Shown one piece after another: positions 49,642-61,714 of a stretch of 64,000 nucleotides of DNA (position 1 is its first letter; each line of letters opens with the position of its first letter). The notes under the pieces are model-generated. The model worked only from the letters and a program-made list of their open reading frames with translations. It was not told the DNA's origin and ran no database searches. The stretch comes from Paragonimus skrjabini miyazakii (lineage: Eukaryota; Platyhelminthes; Trematoda; Plagiorchiida; Troglotrematidae). The translations under genes were made by a program, and so were the position numbers. The DNA is taken from the NCBI GenBank assembly GCA_014338405.1, contig JTDE01000458.1, forward strand, positions 188,796-252,795. Direction: 5' to 3'.

Positions 49642-49819
49642 CTGACCTCACATTAAGCACGAACGAATGATCATATGTGAACGCTCAACCACTTTCGCCT
49701 GTGAGTAATGATCAGGTTGCCCGATCGTCTCGATAGGAGATACAGTTACTGTCTGTTAACTCCTATCGATAACTTGAAATTAACCAAATCCCCGACTACT
49801 CACCAGTAATTCTTTCACA

Positions 49820-51674
49820 CTTTTACGTTCTCCCCTCTCATAGTCTCACTGACTCTGAGTAATGATACCATGGAAAAATGGCTAAAACTTCCTCGACTAA
49901 ACACTGCAAGGAGGAGGAAATATACATGAAGAAATGTGTTCAGTCATTTAACTACTGGTAAGTATAATTTCGTGAAGGACCAATGGTGTCAGAACGATAC
50001 ATCAGTCGAACTAATCAGAGAAAGGCAGGGCTAATGGCTAAGAAAGTGGTGACAACTTGGATGATCCACCAGGCTACGCTTGTTGGTTGCCTGGGCCATG
50101 TAAGTTGTTTTCATAACTGGGTACCAGCTGCTAAAGGTTCGGCGCACGATAAAGGGCGCCATAACCTGAGAACTTCGTCGACTCATTAACTCGTTATACA
50201 TTGCGAATTAGAATTGCGTTGAAAGGCGGAAGCCTGATTGGATTGATCGAGCGTCCTACTCGGCTGTGAAATTAAATATCATTTCACAGTAAACGTTTGA
50301 CTTCTGAAGCCACAACTGTTGTCAGGCTATCTGTTGAATTGTTTAACCTTCGTGTGTCCTCAAGTAGGCCTCGCTGTTTTTACTTACAGAACGGACTAAT
50401 GCGAAATAGATTTGTAATACTCGGAATTAGGGAATTTGAATAGCCCTAGAAACCGTACTCGAATTGAAACCTCCCACGCAAGTAATAAGGGGAAGACCTC
50501 AAACATTCCGCAACACGTTCGTCGAAACTGGTGCTTTTTGCAGTAAGCAGTTCATATTCGTGAGACAAAAAGCCGAATTTATGGATGTACAACAGTATTA
50601 AAGAAAACATAGTCACTCATTGGTTGATCATATGGACACATACAAAGTCACAAACTGAACGTTGATTGGTGCACTACAGTGTCTTCAACGCGACGTTTGG
50701 ATTGGTCTCTTGTTAGAACTCCTATTATGTCAGGATTTGGATAAGCGGTGAATCGAGTAGATTTTCATCACAAGATTATTGGTCACTTTGGACAGTTTTA
50801 CAACGGGACCGCATCCAGGTAGTTTTATTTCAAAGTTACATCAGCTGAACTGATGAATTACTTTCGTACGTAGCTCTGCAACCATTTGTTACAATTCGCA
50901 CCAACCACTTCGCCTTACTACGTATAAGTAACATCAGTGTGACAAGATACTTGAATTGCTTGCACAGTGTATTCGAAAACCGGTGACACTTTGCTTCCGG
51001 TAGTCGTCATCTTCTTTGAGTTTGTAAGTCGCCGTGGAAATAATTGGTACTTGCCTAGAACAGATGCTGTTCGCAGGTGTATATATTGTTTGTCTTTTGA
51101 AAGCGTCTTCCTCGACCCGTGGTGCAATCGGAAATGAAACTGGTCGTATAAAGATAATGCGCCTACACTCCCGCATGATGGTGTGTTGTCAAATATCTAA
51201 CAGTAACTTCTTTCAGATATATTTTTATACTAGCTCGACACGATTTATGGTTTACTGAACCCTCTCTGGCAGACATCATCCCCTTCTTTAATGAGACCTT
51301 GGATTTTGTTAGATAGATCCAATTCGTTGTGCTGTGGGTATTCACCAACAAGTATCCAGTGGAAAATTTAAAGACAAGCAGCGGTGGCTACGACGAACTT
51401 AATCAGAATTACAGATAACTTCCCTTGCTTGGCGGAGGAATGAATCGACAAAACATACAGAATAGGGTTGTGTTACGACCCCACCTGATAGAGAAAGACA
51501 AGAGCAAACGCAAGACCACGAGCAGTATCTCTATCACGAACGAACGCAACGATATTGCAAAGCGGTACGGAAATCAGAGCTCAAATATCGGAACGCAAAG
51601 CTCGCAACTTAGAACCCCCAACAAGTAAGGAAAAAAGACGACCTTCAAACGAGCTTCATTTGCTGCTCAGCCCG
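49820..51674. other. Downstream of the heat-shock-type promoter; no proven gene
   Basis: If the minus-strand promoter at 51801-51703 is used, its transcript would cover this stretch. It begins with a four-codon upstream frame (ATG at 51659). A potential donor (CAG before GTGGGG) lies near 51487. A short minus-strand ATG frame starts at 51010 (MTTTGSKVSPVFEYTVQAIQ), ending at a possible GTATCT donor at 50950. I do not recognise this peptide and do not call it as a gene. Confidence 0.4.
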
Positions 51675-51702
51675 AAGGCAAAATTGCGATTTACAGCAAC
51701 TG

Positions 51703-51801
51703 TATTTATAGGTTTGCGGTGGCCTTGGACCTAGGTCGCCGAATGGACCAATCAGAAGCGAGCGTAGCTTCCTGGACGTTCCAGAATTCTCACGAGCTTT
51801 C
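51703..51801 (-). promoter_or_regulatory. Heat-shock-type RNA polymerase II promoter
   Basis: Read on the minus strand the elements come in canonical order. A seven-unit HSE array (51801-51769) is followed by an NF-Y/CCAAT box CTGATTGGTC (51755-51746) and then a TATA box TATAAATA (51710-51703), which predicts a start near 51676. From that start the TATA box is at about -30, CCAAT at about -75 and the HSE at about -93 to -125. The spacing resembles hsp gene promoters. On the plus strand the order is wrong and the TATA is poor. The downstream gene is unknown. An alternative is the U3 of an LTR retroelement, since TGTTACG lies at 51471. Confidence 0.72.
51769..51801 (-). promoter_or_regulatory. 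Heat-shock element array (HSF binding site), seven units
   Basis: On the plus strand, every five bases: TTC, GGA, TTC, GAA, CTC, GAG, TTC at 51769, 51774, 51779, 51784, 51789, 51794 and 51799. This alternates TTCnn/GAAnn without a break. Four units are perfect and three have one change each. HSF trimers need at least three units. Confidence 0.85.
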
Positions 51802-52511
51802 TAGTTCCCTTGCAAATAATGCGAATTTTTGGGAAAAAGTTCCTTTTTCCAACAGGTTGCTTCATTATTTGGTATTCATGAACTGGATATCCTGCATGAG
51901 TGTCGAATCTTGGATTTTATGAATGCCCTATTTTAGCCACGTAGAGCCACCAGACCCGCTAATCAGACTCAGAGTCTCCGCAAATGAAAAAAACGTTTCG
52001 TACAAACCACGCTCGATGTCGCTGATACATATCCACTGGTTACTCTGAACTACATGAAATACACCTACCGGATTCGAGTGCAACTAAATCAATTTTATCT
52101 ACCTAGAAATATCATCAACCATCGTAGATGCAAAGTCAATTGGCCGAGTCAGAAGCTTTCAGAAACCTCAGATCGTAGATAAATACATCCCATCCTACGC
52201 TGATGAGTACACCATGCGTACCTCAGAAGCCAAGCAGGTTGTCCAAACTTGAAAATCCCCGCAGTAAGATCTACTTAGTAGGCAGTCTCGTACTAGAGCA
52301 AAATCTTTCATCAGATGCATGTTCGACAAATATACCCATTGTTATTAAGTTCCAAATCGTATTTTTAAAACGTTGGAAGTGATATGCCACTTCGGACAGT
52401 GAACGTAGTAACTGCTGATTATGTGGCTTTCCTGTGCATGAAGGCTGCGACCGTGCTTTTCCGCTTGTTCTTTCTGAATGCATGGTTAACTGTAGCCCCG
52501 CTATGGGAGAC
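51802..52511. other. No recognisable gene
   Basis: Upstream of the heat-shock-type promoter. A second promoter or LTR boundary was looked for and not seen. Confidence 0.5.
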
Positions 52512-52862
52512 CTGATATGAACTCAGTAACATTTTCTTCAGTCGTGCAACTAATCATACGCGGCTGTTCGCACTTTCTCAAAACCCATTTATTCTTTAAC
52601 TCTTCAAGGTCGTTTCACTTGTACTCTCGCGAGTGTTGGTAAACGTACTCGAAGGTTCCGTGTACTTTTCGCTCGGCCCATCTTTCAGTACTGCCGGTTG
52701 GTCGCGGGTTCATATCGCGCACTTTTTCTTTTTTTACCTGGTGGATATCGTCTGTCCGAGACTAGATTAAACATAATTACTTATCCTAATTCCAAGCATT
52801 GCTGGAAATATACGTTTCGTTTCAAAATCCGGTTGAGTTCTTTGAGTTTGATGCTTATTAAG
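52512..52862 (+). repeat. Unnamed 350-bp repeat, copy A
   Basis: Aligns along its length with 61359-61714: CTGATATGAACTCAGTA at the start, CTCAAGGT in the middle, TTTCGCT, GAGACTAGATTAAA, and GAGTTTGATGC at the end. A GCGGGTTCATATCGC stretch at 52703-52717 resembles a tRNA B box, so it may be a second SINE family. The other copy is altered there. The strand is tentative. Confidence 0.75.
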
Positions 52863-55800
52863 ATCACAGGTATGTTGCTCCTCAGGATAAGCAATCCCAG
52901 CTTAGTCAAGCCTAATGGTTGAGAGCATCCCCACCTGTCCACTACAACGAAGCTCACATTACTCGTTATACACGGCAGGTTTGCTGTCCAAACCTTCCAG
53001 TTTGCGGATGTTGAAACTCAGAAGTTTGTAGCATTTTTTCATTGCCTAGAAACATGTCCATTTTTGAAATGGAATGGCAACTTACATCAACTTTATTTTC
53101 TGCATTATTCTTCAAATGCTATGTTTGACCATCTTTATATGCATTTTCCGATGACATTGGATCTGTTAACGAAATAGTTTCACCGTTATGTCAGATACAG
53201 GCCACATTCAAGAGTCACCTTTGGGATGACTGCGATTGTCTGATTTCTCAGTAGATTATGAGTAAAGGACTTTTGATAAACGTTTGTTATCGCTCAGATA
53301 TGTCATACCTTCTTCACACTGCTAGTTCTTTAGCGAATTTTAGTCGAACTCCCTGGCTTACTGGGAGTCTGACTGGAAGGTTTGTATGGAGTGAATGTGC
53401 TCTTGAGTGAAGTCACGTTTCTCTCAAATGATCATCATTTGGGTCCTAAGTAGAAGGCGACGTACGGCAACTTCCATTACAAGCTCTTTGCTGGTTGTAT
53501 CATTTGTGTATTGTTAAATCTACGTACCACTCGCTTTTTTGTAAGTTCAACCAATGTAACATGGTGGAAGTAGTGGAAGCGGGTCGAAATGTGCTTGTCA
53601 CTTCCGATCAAAGATAGGAACCTAATACTCCTCATGTCATGCAAAACGTTGATGAAATCCAAGTCCACCAAAGATGCTCTCTGAGAATCCAGCTATCTTG
53701 TTGTTTCACGTGCACTGACGAGCCTATAGATTGAGGTCCCAGACTGCATAAGTTGGATGAAAATCTAAAATACCAATGGAAGTATGTTTTCGACGGCGAA
53801 TGTCCAAAAGTTAGTACAGCCAGTAGATTGTGGTACGTCCCATACATACCAAAATGTAAACAAAAGGAAGACCCCAAAGAACAGGGCCGAGTATTTATAT
53901 ATTGTAGAGAGTTGATGTAATTGTGGTCGTCCTCCGAACAAAATTGTTCTGAACCACTATCAGACGCCATTCACTCTTCCTGAATTCGTAAATTTAATCT
54001 GCGCTACGTGGTTCCGGTTCCCGTAATTGCACATTTGGATGCGAACTGAGACTGTTTAACAGCAGCGGATTCAAAATCCAGTGTATACGCTTACATTTGC
54101 TGAAATTGCTTTGTGAGCTACAGGCAGTAATGTAAAAGATAGATCCCGACTGGACGTTCTGTATGGACATATGGTCAATGCGTGGTTGAATTCATGAACA
54201 CCAACTGAAACGACGCAGGCTTATGTAGCTCTATCCAAAAACTGTTCCTGTTCCGAAGTAGTACATCTTTAGAAAGAATCACAAAAAATTCTCCTTAAGT
54301 TGCGATTTCACTTAAACTTGTAAGTAAAATGGTCAAGTCACTCTATTTGTTATGCAGGCAACACACTGTCAGTTTGGCGTATAACCCTTCATTGCTAATT
54401 GTGAAATTATCACCATAATGCCTGGAAGTGGACAACCACACTACGTTTTCATGCAACTAAATAAACTAATAATCGCACCAACCCATTGCAGTGGTCTTTC
54501 AAAGCCAATCATGTTCTTCAAATCATTAATTTTTAGCTCGACCTACGAGTAGATTAATTTTATATTGTCGAGTAGCCAAATGAAAACCAGTTTGGATTGA
54601 TAGTATTTACCTAAACTGACACTTCATGCTTACAGTTTGGTATAAAACACTTTACTTAGTACCTTTTAAACAACGACCGCATACAAACGTATTCGGCACT
54701 TTACCCACCGGTCCGTCAACTCTTCCGTATGATCCTTAATGACTACAGACATGATGTTTAAGATGAAAAGTTACTAATTTTAGGACTGACCCACAAGGGT
54801 TTTGAACAGATACAGTGAAAGTCTTATTTGATTTCTCCACTAGAACGACCTGTCTATAAATGAACTAAACCTTTTATGGGTGTTCTTTTGATGTTCTAAA
54901 TGTAGCTTGTTACACTTATAGGATGGCTGTTTAAAAAATTGAGCTCATTTATTCTTACTTTGTGAATTTCATGTTCATATTCCAACCGTTTAACATAATC
55001 TACCTACCGTTATCGACGTTCGTTTGCTCTCCAAACCTAATCACTTTTAAACATCATTCTTAACTATATCGTTGAATCTAATAGCGTCGACCTTTTACAA
55101 AGGAACTTTGTGTGCACAGCACGTATGCCGACTCCAGAGCTGCAGTCTTCCAAGTGCCTGCCAGTTCACCCTTCTGTATCCTTCCAACCAAATCACTTCA
55201 CACATTCGAATCCTGCTAATGTTCGGCTTGAGGAGCACGCGGATCGTGCCTAAAATTTAATGGTCGTAGTGGAATAACGAAGTGCATCATGCTGCGTGCA
55301 TGATACCGACTAAAGTATGTATATACTTATAATGTTCCTACAATAACTACCAAAGTAGAATACTAATCACTCATATAGTTTAAATTAAACGCGACAGTCA
55401 AATTGACCATTTTGATCTATTTGGTCCACTTTAGCCTTATAATGGGGTAGATTTCCGAAATCGAGGAGTGATTATACAATTACCACATGTGAACGTCAGT
55501 TTATTAATGTCAACAAATTGCTGTCGTATGCCCATCACTAATATTGCCAAAAACAGAAGCAGACCAGTGGTCGTCATTTATAATTAATTGACATAAAACC
55601 AAGAAGCTAAAACAAGCTCTAGATAATAGTAAAGGAAAGTAAAAGTCGGACTTATATACTAAGAACCAGTATGTCTGAACTCAAATATTTATTAGCAGGG
55701 TGCCTATACCTTTCATACAAACAGTCAAACCATAAGCAAGGTTAAGGCGTCATCATCAACACAGCATTCTTACGGCTTTCACCGTTCAGCGTAACCATTC

Positions 55801-57400
55801 GTGATTGCTTCAAAAACGAAATCAGCCAAACAACGGCAACATTCACGTCAATGAGCCCAGTTAGCCGCTGTCTCATCTAAGGTCTCCACCCACCAACTCT
55901 GTGGGTTTGGAACGCCCCGGCTCCGGAAATGTACCTGGACTAGGATGACCAACGCTCCGATAAGTGATTTCGTTTCTCCACACTAAGTCATCATCCATTT
56001 ATCCTGCGTCTTATGTAAGCTGGACGTGGCATCGGAGAAAGGTGTCTGATGTGGCAGATAGGCAAACAGTATCCTAAGTGTGTGGTCTAATTATTCTTCG
56101 TATAGAACAGCCGTCCTTTTATAACTTCCAACGTACTGCAAACTGTCCGCGAATAGACAAATTATAACCACATTTTATTCTGTTATGAGCGTGCAGATTA
56201 AAGATCAGAGTATCTGGCTGACCACCGCACAACAATAATACATCAAGATAACCTGATGTGAGTTTTATGAGAAGGGAACCCTTAATTATCTGTCAGCTTA
56301 TCTTTAAACTACTAAGCAATCTGAGATGGTCTAACAAGGCGTGTACATTAAGCAATTGGTCCATACTGAGACACCTAAGGATTTAAACGCGTTTATTCAA
56401 GGACCACTTGCAGTAAAAAGGACGATTAAAAATTAACCGATAATGACTGAAACAGCTTTTTCTCATGTTCCTTACTTCATAGTTTAATATCTACTTAAAA
56501 CCCCAATATATGTGGGATGGTGGCTGGTCCCCTTCACGTAGATGAAAGAATAACGTTAGTTCAGATCAGACTATACACAACTGAGTAACATTTCTAAGTT
56601 GATAAGTGTCAACGATTCAGTAACTCAGCGGCTAATATGCATGTGGAAAGTTAAAAGCCCACAGCCCTTGAGTCGGTTCAGTTTTTATCCCACAGCAACC
56701 AGGCGTCGTTTTTATCGGAAAGTAGTCATAGAAAAACTGCTTGATATCACAGTGACAAGATAAGAACATTATAATCTATGAGGGAAAACACGCAAAGTTT
56801 GCCTACCTTGCTGATTGTATTGGTTGAGCGAGGATTAGTCTAACAGCGTCTTAAATTTTGATCTCAAATAGGCATTGACAACGACCTCTGGTAGCACAAT
56901 TCAGTGGATTCTCATCTCGTGAGAGAAGACATTTTGTCTAATGAGGAACATGATTCGTACAACTTCTTCCTGTAACCTTTTCTGACGTTTTTGACCTACA
57001 ACACTAAGGAATTTCTACAGGTCACAACAGAAGATAAAATAATCGGGAACTAGGTATCCCCAAAATCTCCAGTACTCAGATGGGTAAAGGTTAAGGAGTT
57101 TCATCTAATCTTCGATCGTAAGGTTGTTGAGGCCCAACGTCACTTTTGTAGCGGCTTTCTTAACATGTCTCAATGCCTTTGTACCATTTTAACAGCCAGT
57201 AAATGTTACTGAGTTAGTATATTCACGCAGTGGTCGAACGTGGGTTAAACAAATAGTTTAGAAAACCCTTCTGCCAGTAGGGAGAGAGGTTTGTTATATC
57301 AAGCTCAATACAGTACATTCCATCTCATCTGCCTGTCCGTTACAAGACTGCTTGAACTGTTGCCAGATTCTTAGGCACTTTTTAATTATTTTAGCAATCA
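52863..57400. other. No recognisable gene
   Basis: 4.5 kb with no motif, repeat or RNA gene that I can support. Confidence 0.55.
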
Positions 57401-57890
57401 TTATAGATTTCCGAGCGGCGTGTGTACTTTCAAAATCGCGTGTGTACACTGAGCGTCATTAATAAGAAGACTATTCCAGTAACTGTTGTTTGCCATCATC
57501 GGAGTCAGCGGGAAGAATGTTAATATTACAGGAGTTCCAAGGTTTAGGGTCACCCGCATACTGCAATAAATTAGTGAAAAGTACGTCCGGAAGGTTAGTG
57601 ATAACGGTGGGAGAATTAACGGCTCAAGGACCATGGCTTGGGGCACACCCTTTGGGGTGTACATAGAAGAGGGAAGATTGAGATCATTTTAAACTTTAAA
57701 GTTGGAATATGTCGAACCAAGGCTGCCCTACAGTGGATCTCACTCTGAACTCTTTGTCTCTGGTTTACCTGAGAGCAAATTGTGAGACATTCATTCACCC
57801 ATTCTTTGCAAAATCAACGATAGCTTCTAAAACAAGGTGATCTTTCCTGGCCCAATCTTGACGCTTCAGTAAAAGAAGTGTATTAGTTAT
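57401..57890 (-). mobile_element. Possible fossil of a CR1/Jockey-type reverse transcriptase
   Basis: Two overlapping minus-strand frames give, in the expected order, KDHLVLEAIVDFAKNG, MNECLTICSQVNQRQRVQSE, then after a shift TPKGVPQAMVLEPLILPPLS. This parallels the 'W---FL--R-Q-V-V---S-W--V-SGVPQGSVLGPLLF' block of non-LTR reverse transcriptases, but the catalytic ADD box that should follow is unreadable. Several frameshifts, no function left. The similarity is moderate. Confidence 0.45.
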
Positions 57891-60800
57891 ACATACTCAG
57901 ACTGGTAGGTACATGAGCAAACCTGTAGAGATAGCAGTATCGATGAGACGATTCAGTGCTATGGACTTGAATGAGCGTTCTAGGAATCTTTTCACGGCGT
58001 GCTGGTTAGACTAATCAATCTGTAACTGACAAACTAATGGAAACCACGTGAATTATTAATGGAAATTACTACAACCCCCTTCTTTTCATCCTGAACGGTG
58101 CGCACAGAAAGCGGCCTGAAGCTTCATGGAATGAATTTTCGAACGTAAAGAGAGTTTCGGTTAGTAATCTTGAGTACAGCCAGGCTTAATTAATCGTACT
58201 GAATGGAGTGTACTCGTAAAGTGTATAGTGTACATCACTCGCAGAGGGTTCTGCTGATAAAAGAGGTTGCTAAAACGCCCGCGTAGATAGGATAAGTGCT
58301 GTTAAAGAAGATAACAGTGTACTGGTCCATAAATATCACGGCGATACCGTGTAATACAGAGGTAATCTCGTGGTTTTCTCGACGCAGGGGTGGAGCTGAT
58401 GGAGGCGCGATGCACTTGAAAAGAACGGTTTACATTTTGAACAAATTCAAACACCTTGGAGTCAAACACTTTGTCTCACAGCGAGCATGGCAGACTTCTG
58501 AGTTGCACTGATTGCATACTTTGATAGAGACCTCGGTACCTTCAAAGTTACCGAGGAATTATGGATAATTATGCTAGAAGGTAAGGAAAACCACAGAAAG
58601 CACGTGCGAGGAGGCGATCAAAACTCTCGTATTAAAGTCGCGGGGTTTGTAAACTAAATCATCTTCATAGATCATATCTCGCATCAGTTGAGTGTTCAAA
58701 GCAGCTAAATCTGAACCCACGGAAAGTGTACAAAGGTTGTTTCTCAAGTCATTAACATCGGCCCGATTAAAGTTGTGTGTCGGGTCCTCTTAGTTGTTTT
58801 TCCGGATACAGTAGTAAACGCAGTTAAATATCAGGATTACCTAATCAGTGTATCAGAAAAAGTCCAAAGTAGTTAAAATAGCTAAAAAGGGCTAAAATAG
58901 TTATTCGCATCATGACCGTCGTTAAAGATTACGAGGTCTAAAACATACTATACTTTCTTTGGACAGCATCTGAGTTCAAACTCTCTGTAAAGCTGTGAAC
59001 GACAGTCTTGCGCCGGAGTTTTTCTCAGAAACTTGTTGCAGATAAATCTAAGTCCCCGCTGGAATTTTAAAACCACTGGCAGTAAACGAATACAGGAAGT
59101 GCCTAAGAAAAGTGAAAGCATTTGAGTGGGATGATAAGACGTTATCAACTGAACGACTGCTCCAGGGAGAGTGATAAATAACTCCTAGCGACAGCGGACT
59201 TTGGTCGCGGATTTCCACATGCAGTCAGATAGTATCACATACAGTAGACGGTAAGCTGCCGCCATATAGAACAGTGAAGGCGCGTTCAGGCAAAAATAAA
59301 CGACCACGCTCCACACACCCATTCTGGAAGTCGGCAGGGGAAATGGGGTTGCCAGAAATAATGAGCTCGCTGTCCCTGACTTCTGGTATTAACCAAGTTT
59401 TTGATATCAACAACAAAGTATAAATGTACCTCGTACGCCAGCTTGCATAACGGATTGAGGCCGAGTGGCAGTAGGCATGCGTTAAGGCTATTTCACAATG
59501 AACTGATCTCAGAATGGAGTTAAAAGTGATTGAAAGAGAAAGATATTTCCCCGTATGTGCTCTTTCTGTAGCAACAGCAATCAGCATATGACGAGCGTTC
59601 TTGGTCACTTCATGTGTTCCACTATTTTAACGTTCCCCACACATGTGAGGAAAGAACAATAGTGCAAACTGTTTTGCACAAATCCTATCAGGGCAGCTTG
59701 CTTGTTATCAGCCTCCTCATATGTATAAAGACATAGTTGCTGTGACTGCGAGCGATTCTTTACGGGGCTAGCTGGAGCAACTTGCTTACCATCATGTTGC
59801 GCAGCCTGCTCCAACTGACCTACCCCATTTCCTCATTCCAAAACTACTTAAAATTTTGAAGGCCCTCTGAGAGCTCTGCATTATTTGATTTTGACTTTTC
59901 TTCCAGAGATACTGCCCAAATTCCCACTTATTCTGTAGATATGGTACGGTAGTAACAGTTTCAAAACTGGTTATGCTTGCATTGTGTCTGATTAGGTGGT
60001 GGATATGTGTGACGATAGGCCAATGAATCTTTCTGATAATTTACTCACACCCGACACTTCGTTTTTGGTAGGCAATCAGCGCCCGCTGCGGAGGACCTCG
60101 GCAAGTGGTTGACTGCATAATGAGTCGTCAAGTGTGATAAATAACTGCGTATTCACAGGAAAACTCGGCGAAGGTATGCTTGGGATTTGGGTCGTTTGTG
60201 TAATTTACCAGCCTCAATAACTACGACACCATCGTCCAAGTCACCCGACGAATCGGTAACTGAAAGCTTACTCGTCGATGAAATCATCCTCCGTGATATG
60301 CTTAGCGACAGGAGACATAATGATTAGGGACAACTTACAAAGTTCCATGTTGACTATGACCTATACCAACTAAAGCATGCATTTCAGGAGTTTCTGAACC
60401 TCAATGGACTTTTATTGTGCGAAAAGAGCGCTAAATTCCGCAAACTATCGAAAGAACTCCTGTTGGACTGATAGGTTCGGAAAGGTCTGCCAAGGTCTCC
60501 ATTACTTAGTGTGCCTTAATTCTTTAAGAAAATTGGCGCTGGTAACAGATTGGACAAAACAGGGTGGAATGTTGGCCAAACTATATATGACTAAATTTAG
60601 GGGATTACTGCTTTTCTCAACTTTCCACCAGAATAAAACGGTGCGCGGCAAATCCGTTCACTGTCAGTCCAAACAGTTTAATTCCTGTATAAGAACGTTC
60701 CAGAAATGGGCCTGTGTCACACAGCCCATCCAACTTACTCATTGTTCGCTTCTCAGTGGGAACAGAGATTACAACACTGAGGACAAGCCGCTTATCAGCA

Positions 60801-61358
60801 GGCCAATCCGTACTTACACTGAAGTAGTTATTCCGAACTCGACAATGAGCATGAGGTTTTGATATCCAGTTTCTCTGACCACATGAGCGCATCTGAGACT
60901 AGAAGTTATGATATTTAAACCATATACCATATGCTGCCTTAGTGCGCGATGTTGCGAAACGCGCTGAACGTAGGAACCTTAGTGGCACATTGTTTCCGGC
61001 TTCCCACGGGGTCCACGCTGGCCAGATGGAGCCTCAAGTGTGCAACGTTCCCATTTTCACAGCGTTTACCTGGTAAGTAAGTAGACTGTCGGCATTGTGT
61101 TTCTTACCCCGAATGCCACCGTGCCCTTCATTGACTATAGATGCGCAGTAAAATGCAACGAACTCCTGAGTATTAGTATTGGGTTGCCACTCCTTATACC
61201 GATAAGACCCTGTGGCACAAATAAATTGTGTGAATGAGAGAAACAAACGATAAATAAATTTCAAAAGTTTGACTTGTAGTAAACAATGATCCTGTAGTTT
61301 CTCCAAGGCTCTCGGTTGTAACTGTGTTTTCTCGCCTGTTTATTCCGTAGGCTTGCTG
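57891..61358. other. No recognisable gene
   Basis: 3.5 kb. The longest frame (60404-60862, 152 codons, plus) shows no family signature. Two adjacent minus-strand frames (59814-59605 and 59608-59225) are also unassigned. Confidence 0.55.
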
Positions 61359-61714
61359 CTGATATGAACTCAGTACCACTTTCTTTAGTTGTGCAAACAA
61401 TTGCTTGTATCGAACGCTTGCCGTTTTCTTAACGACTCATCCATTATTTCTCTTCTCAAGGTTGCTCCACCTGTGCCTTTGTGAACATTGTTTAATGCAC
61501 CCGAAGATTCTACGCACGTTTCGCTTGGTACGCACTTGAGTGTCGCCTAGCGGGTTGAGGCCAACATCGCGTTCGTTTCCATTCTCCTCTCGGTAGCCGA
61601 CGTTGATCTCAGACTAGATTAAAGCTAACTACCTGTCATATTTCCGAACACTACTGAAAATGTACCGTTTGTTTCCAAACACCATCGCGTTCTTTTAGTT
61701 TGGTGCCTGATAAA
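61359..61714 (+). repeat. Unnamed 350-bp repeat, copy B
   Basis: Counterpart of 52512-52862 in the same orientation, roughly 65-70% alike by eye with several indels. Confidence 0.72.

Larger units (their letters stand above)
49445..49807 (-). mobile_element. HHR-SINE copy 4 (full length, perfect target-site duplication)
   Basis: The cleanest copy, 363 bp. On its own strand it starts ACTGGTGAGTAGTCGGGG (49807) and ends GATGTTCAACTTGAAA (49445). It is bounded by the perfect 12-bp duplication AATTCTTTCACA at 49433-49444 and 49808-49819. A box at 49641-49631 (one change from the other copies), B box region AGTTCTAGTCC at 49598-49588, intact hammerhead at 49569-49525. Compared with copy 1 the head lacks about 26 bp around TTAATTTCAAGTTATCGAT, so it is a subfamily with a shorter head. 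TTTCAAGTT near the 5' end and AACTTGAAA at the very 3' end are exact complements. Confidence 0.94.

Noticed and set aside
50845..50875. CTGATGAA followed by TTTCG, looked at as another hammerhead
   Set aside because: There is no GAAA box, no stem II and no GTC cleavage context.
51471..51950. Reading the heat-shock-type promoter as an LTR beginning TGTTACG at 51471
   Set aside because: No matching second terminus or partner LTR was found nearby and no primer binding site is clear. It is kept only as an alternative.
60370..60862. Possible Gypsy-type reverse transcriptase or RNase H remnant (frame around EFLNLNGLLLCEKSAKFRKL)
   Set aside because: The resemblance is limited to a few residues and no following pol motif could be read.
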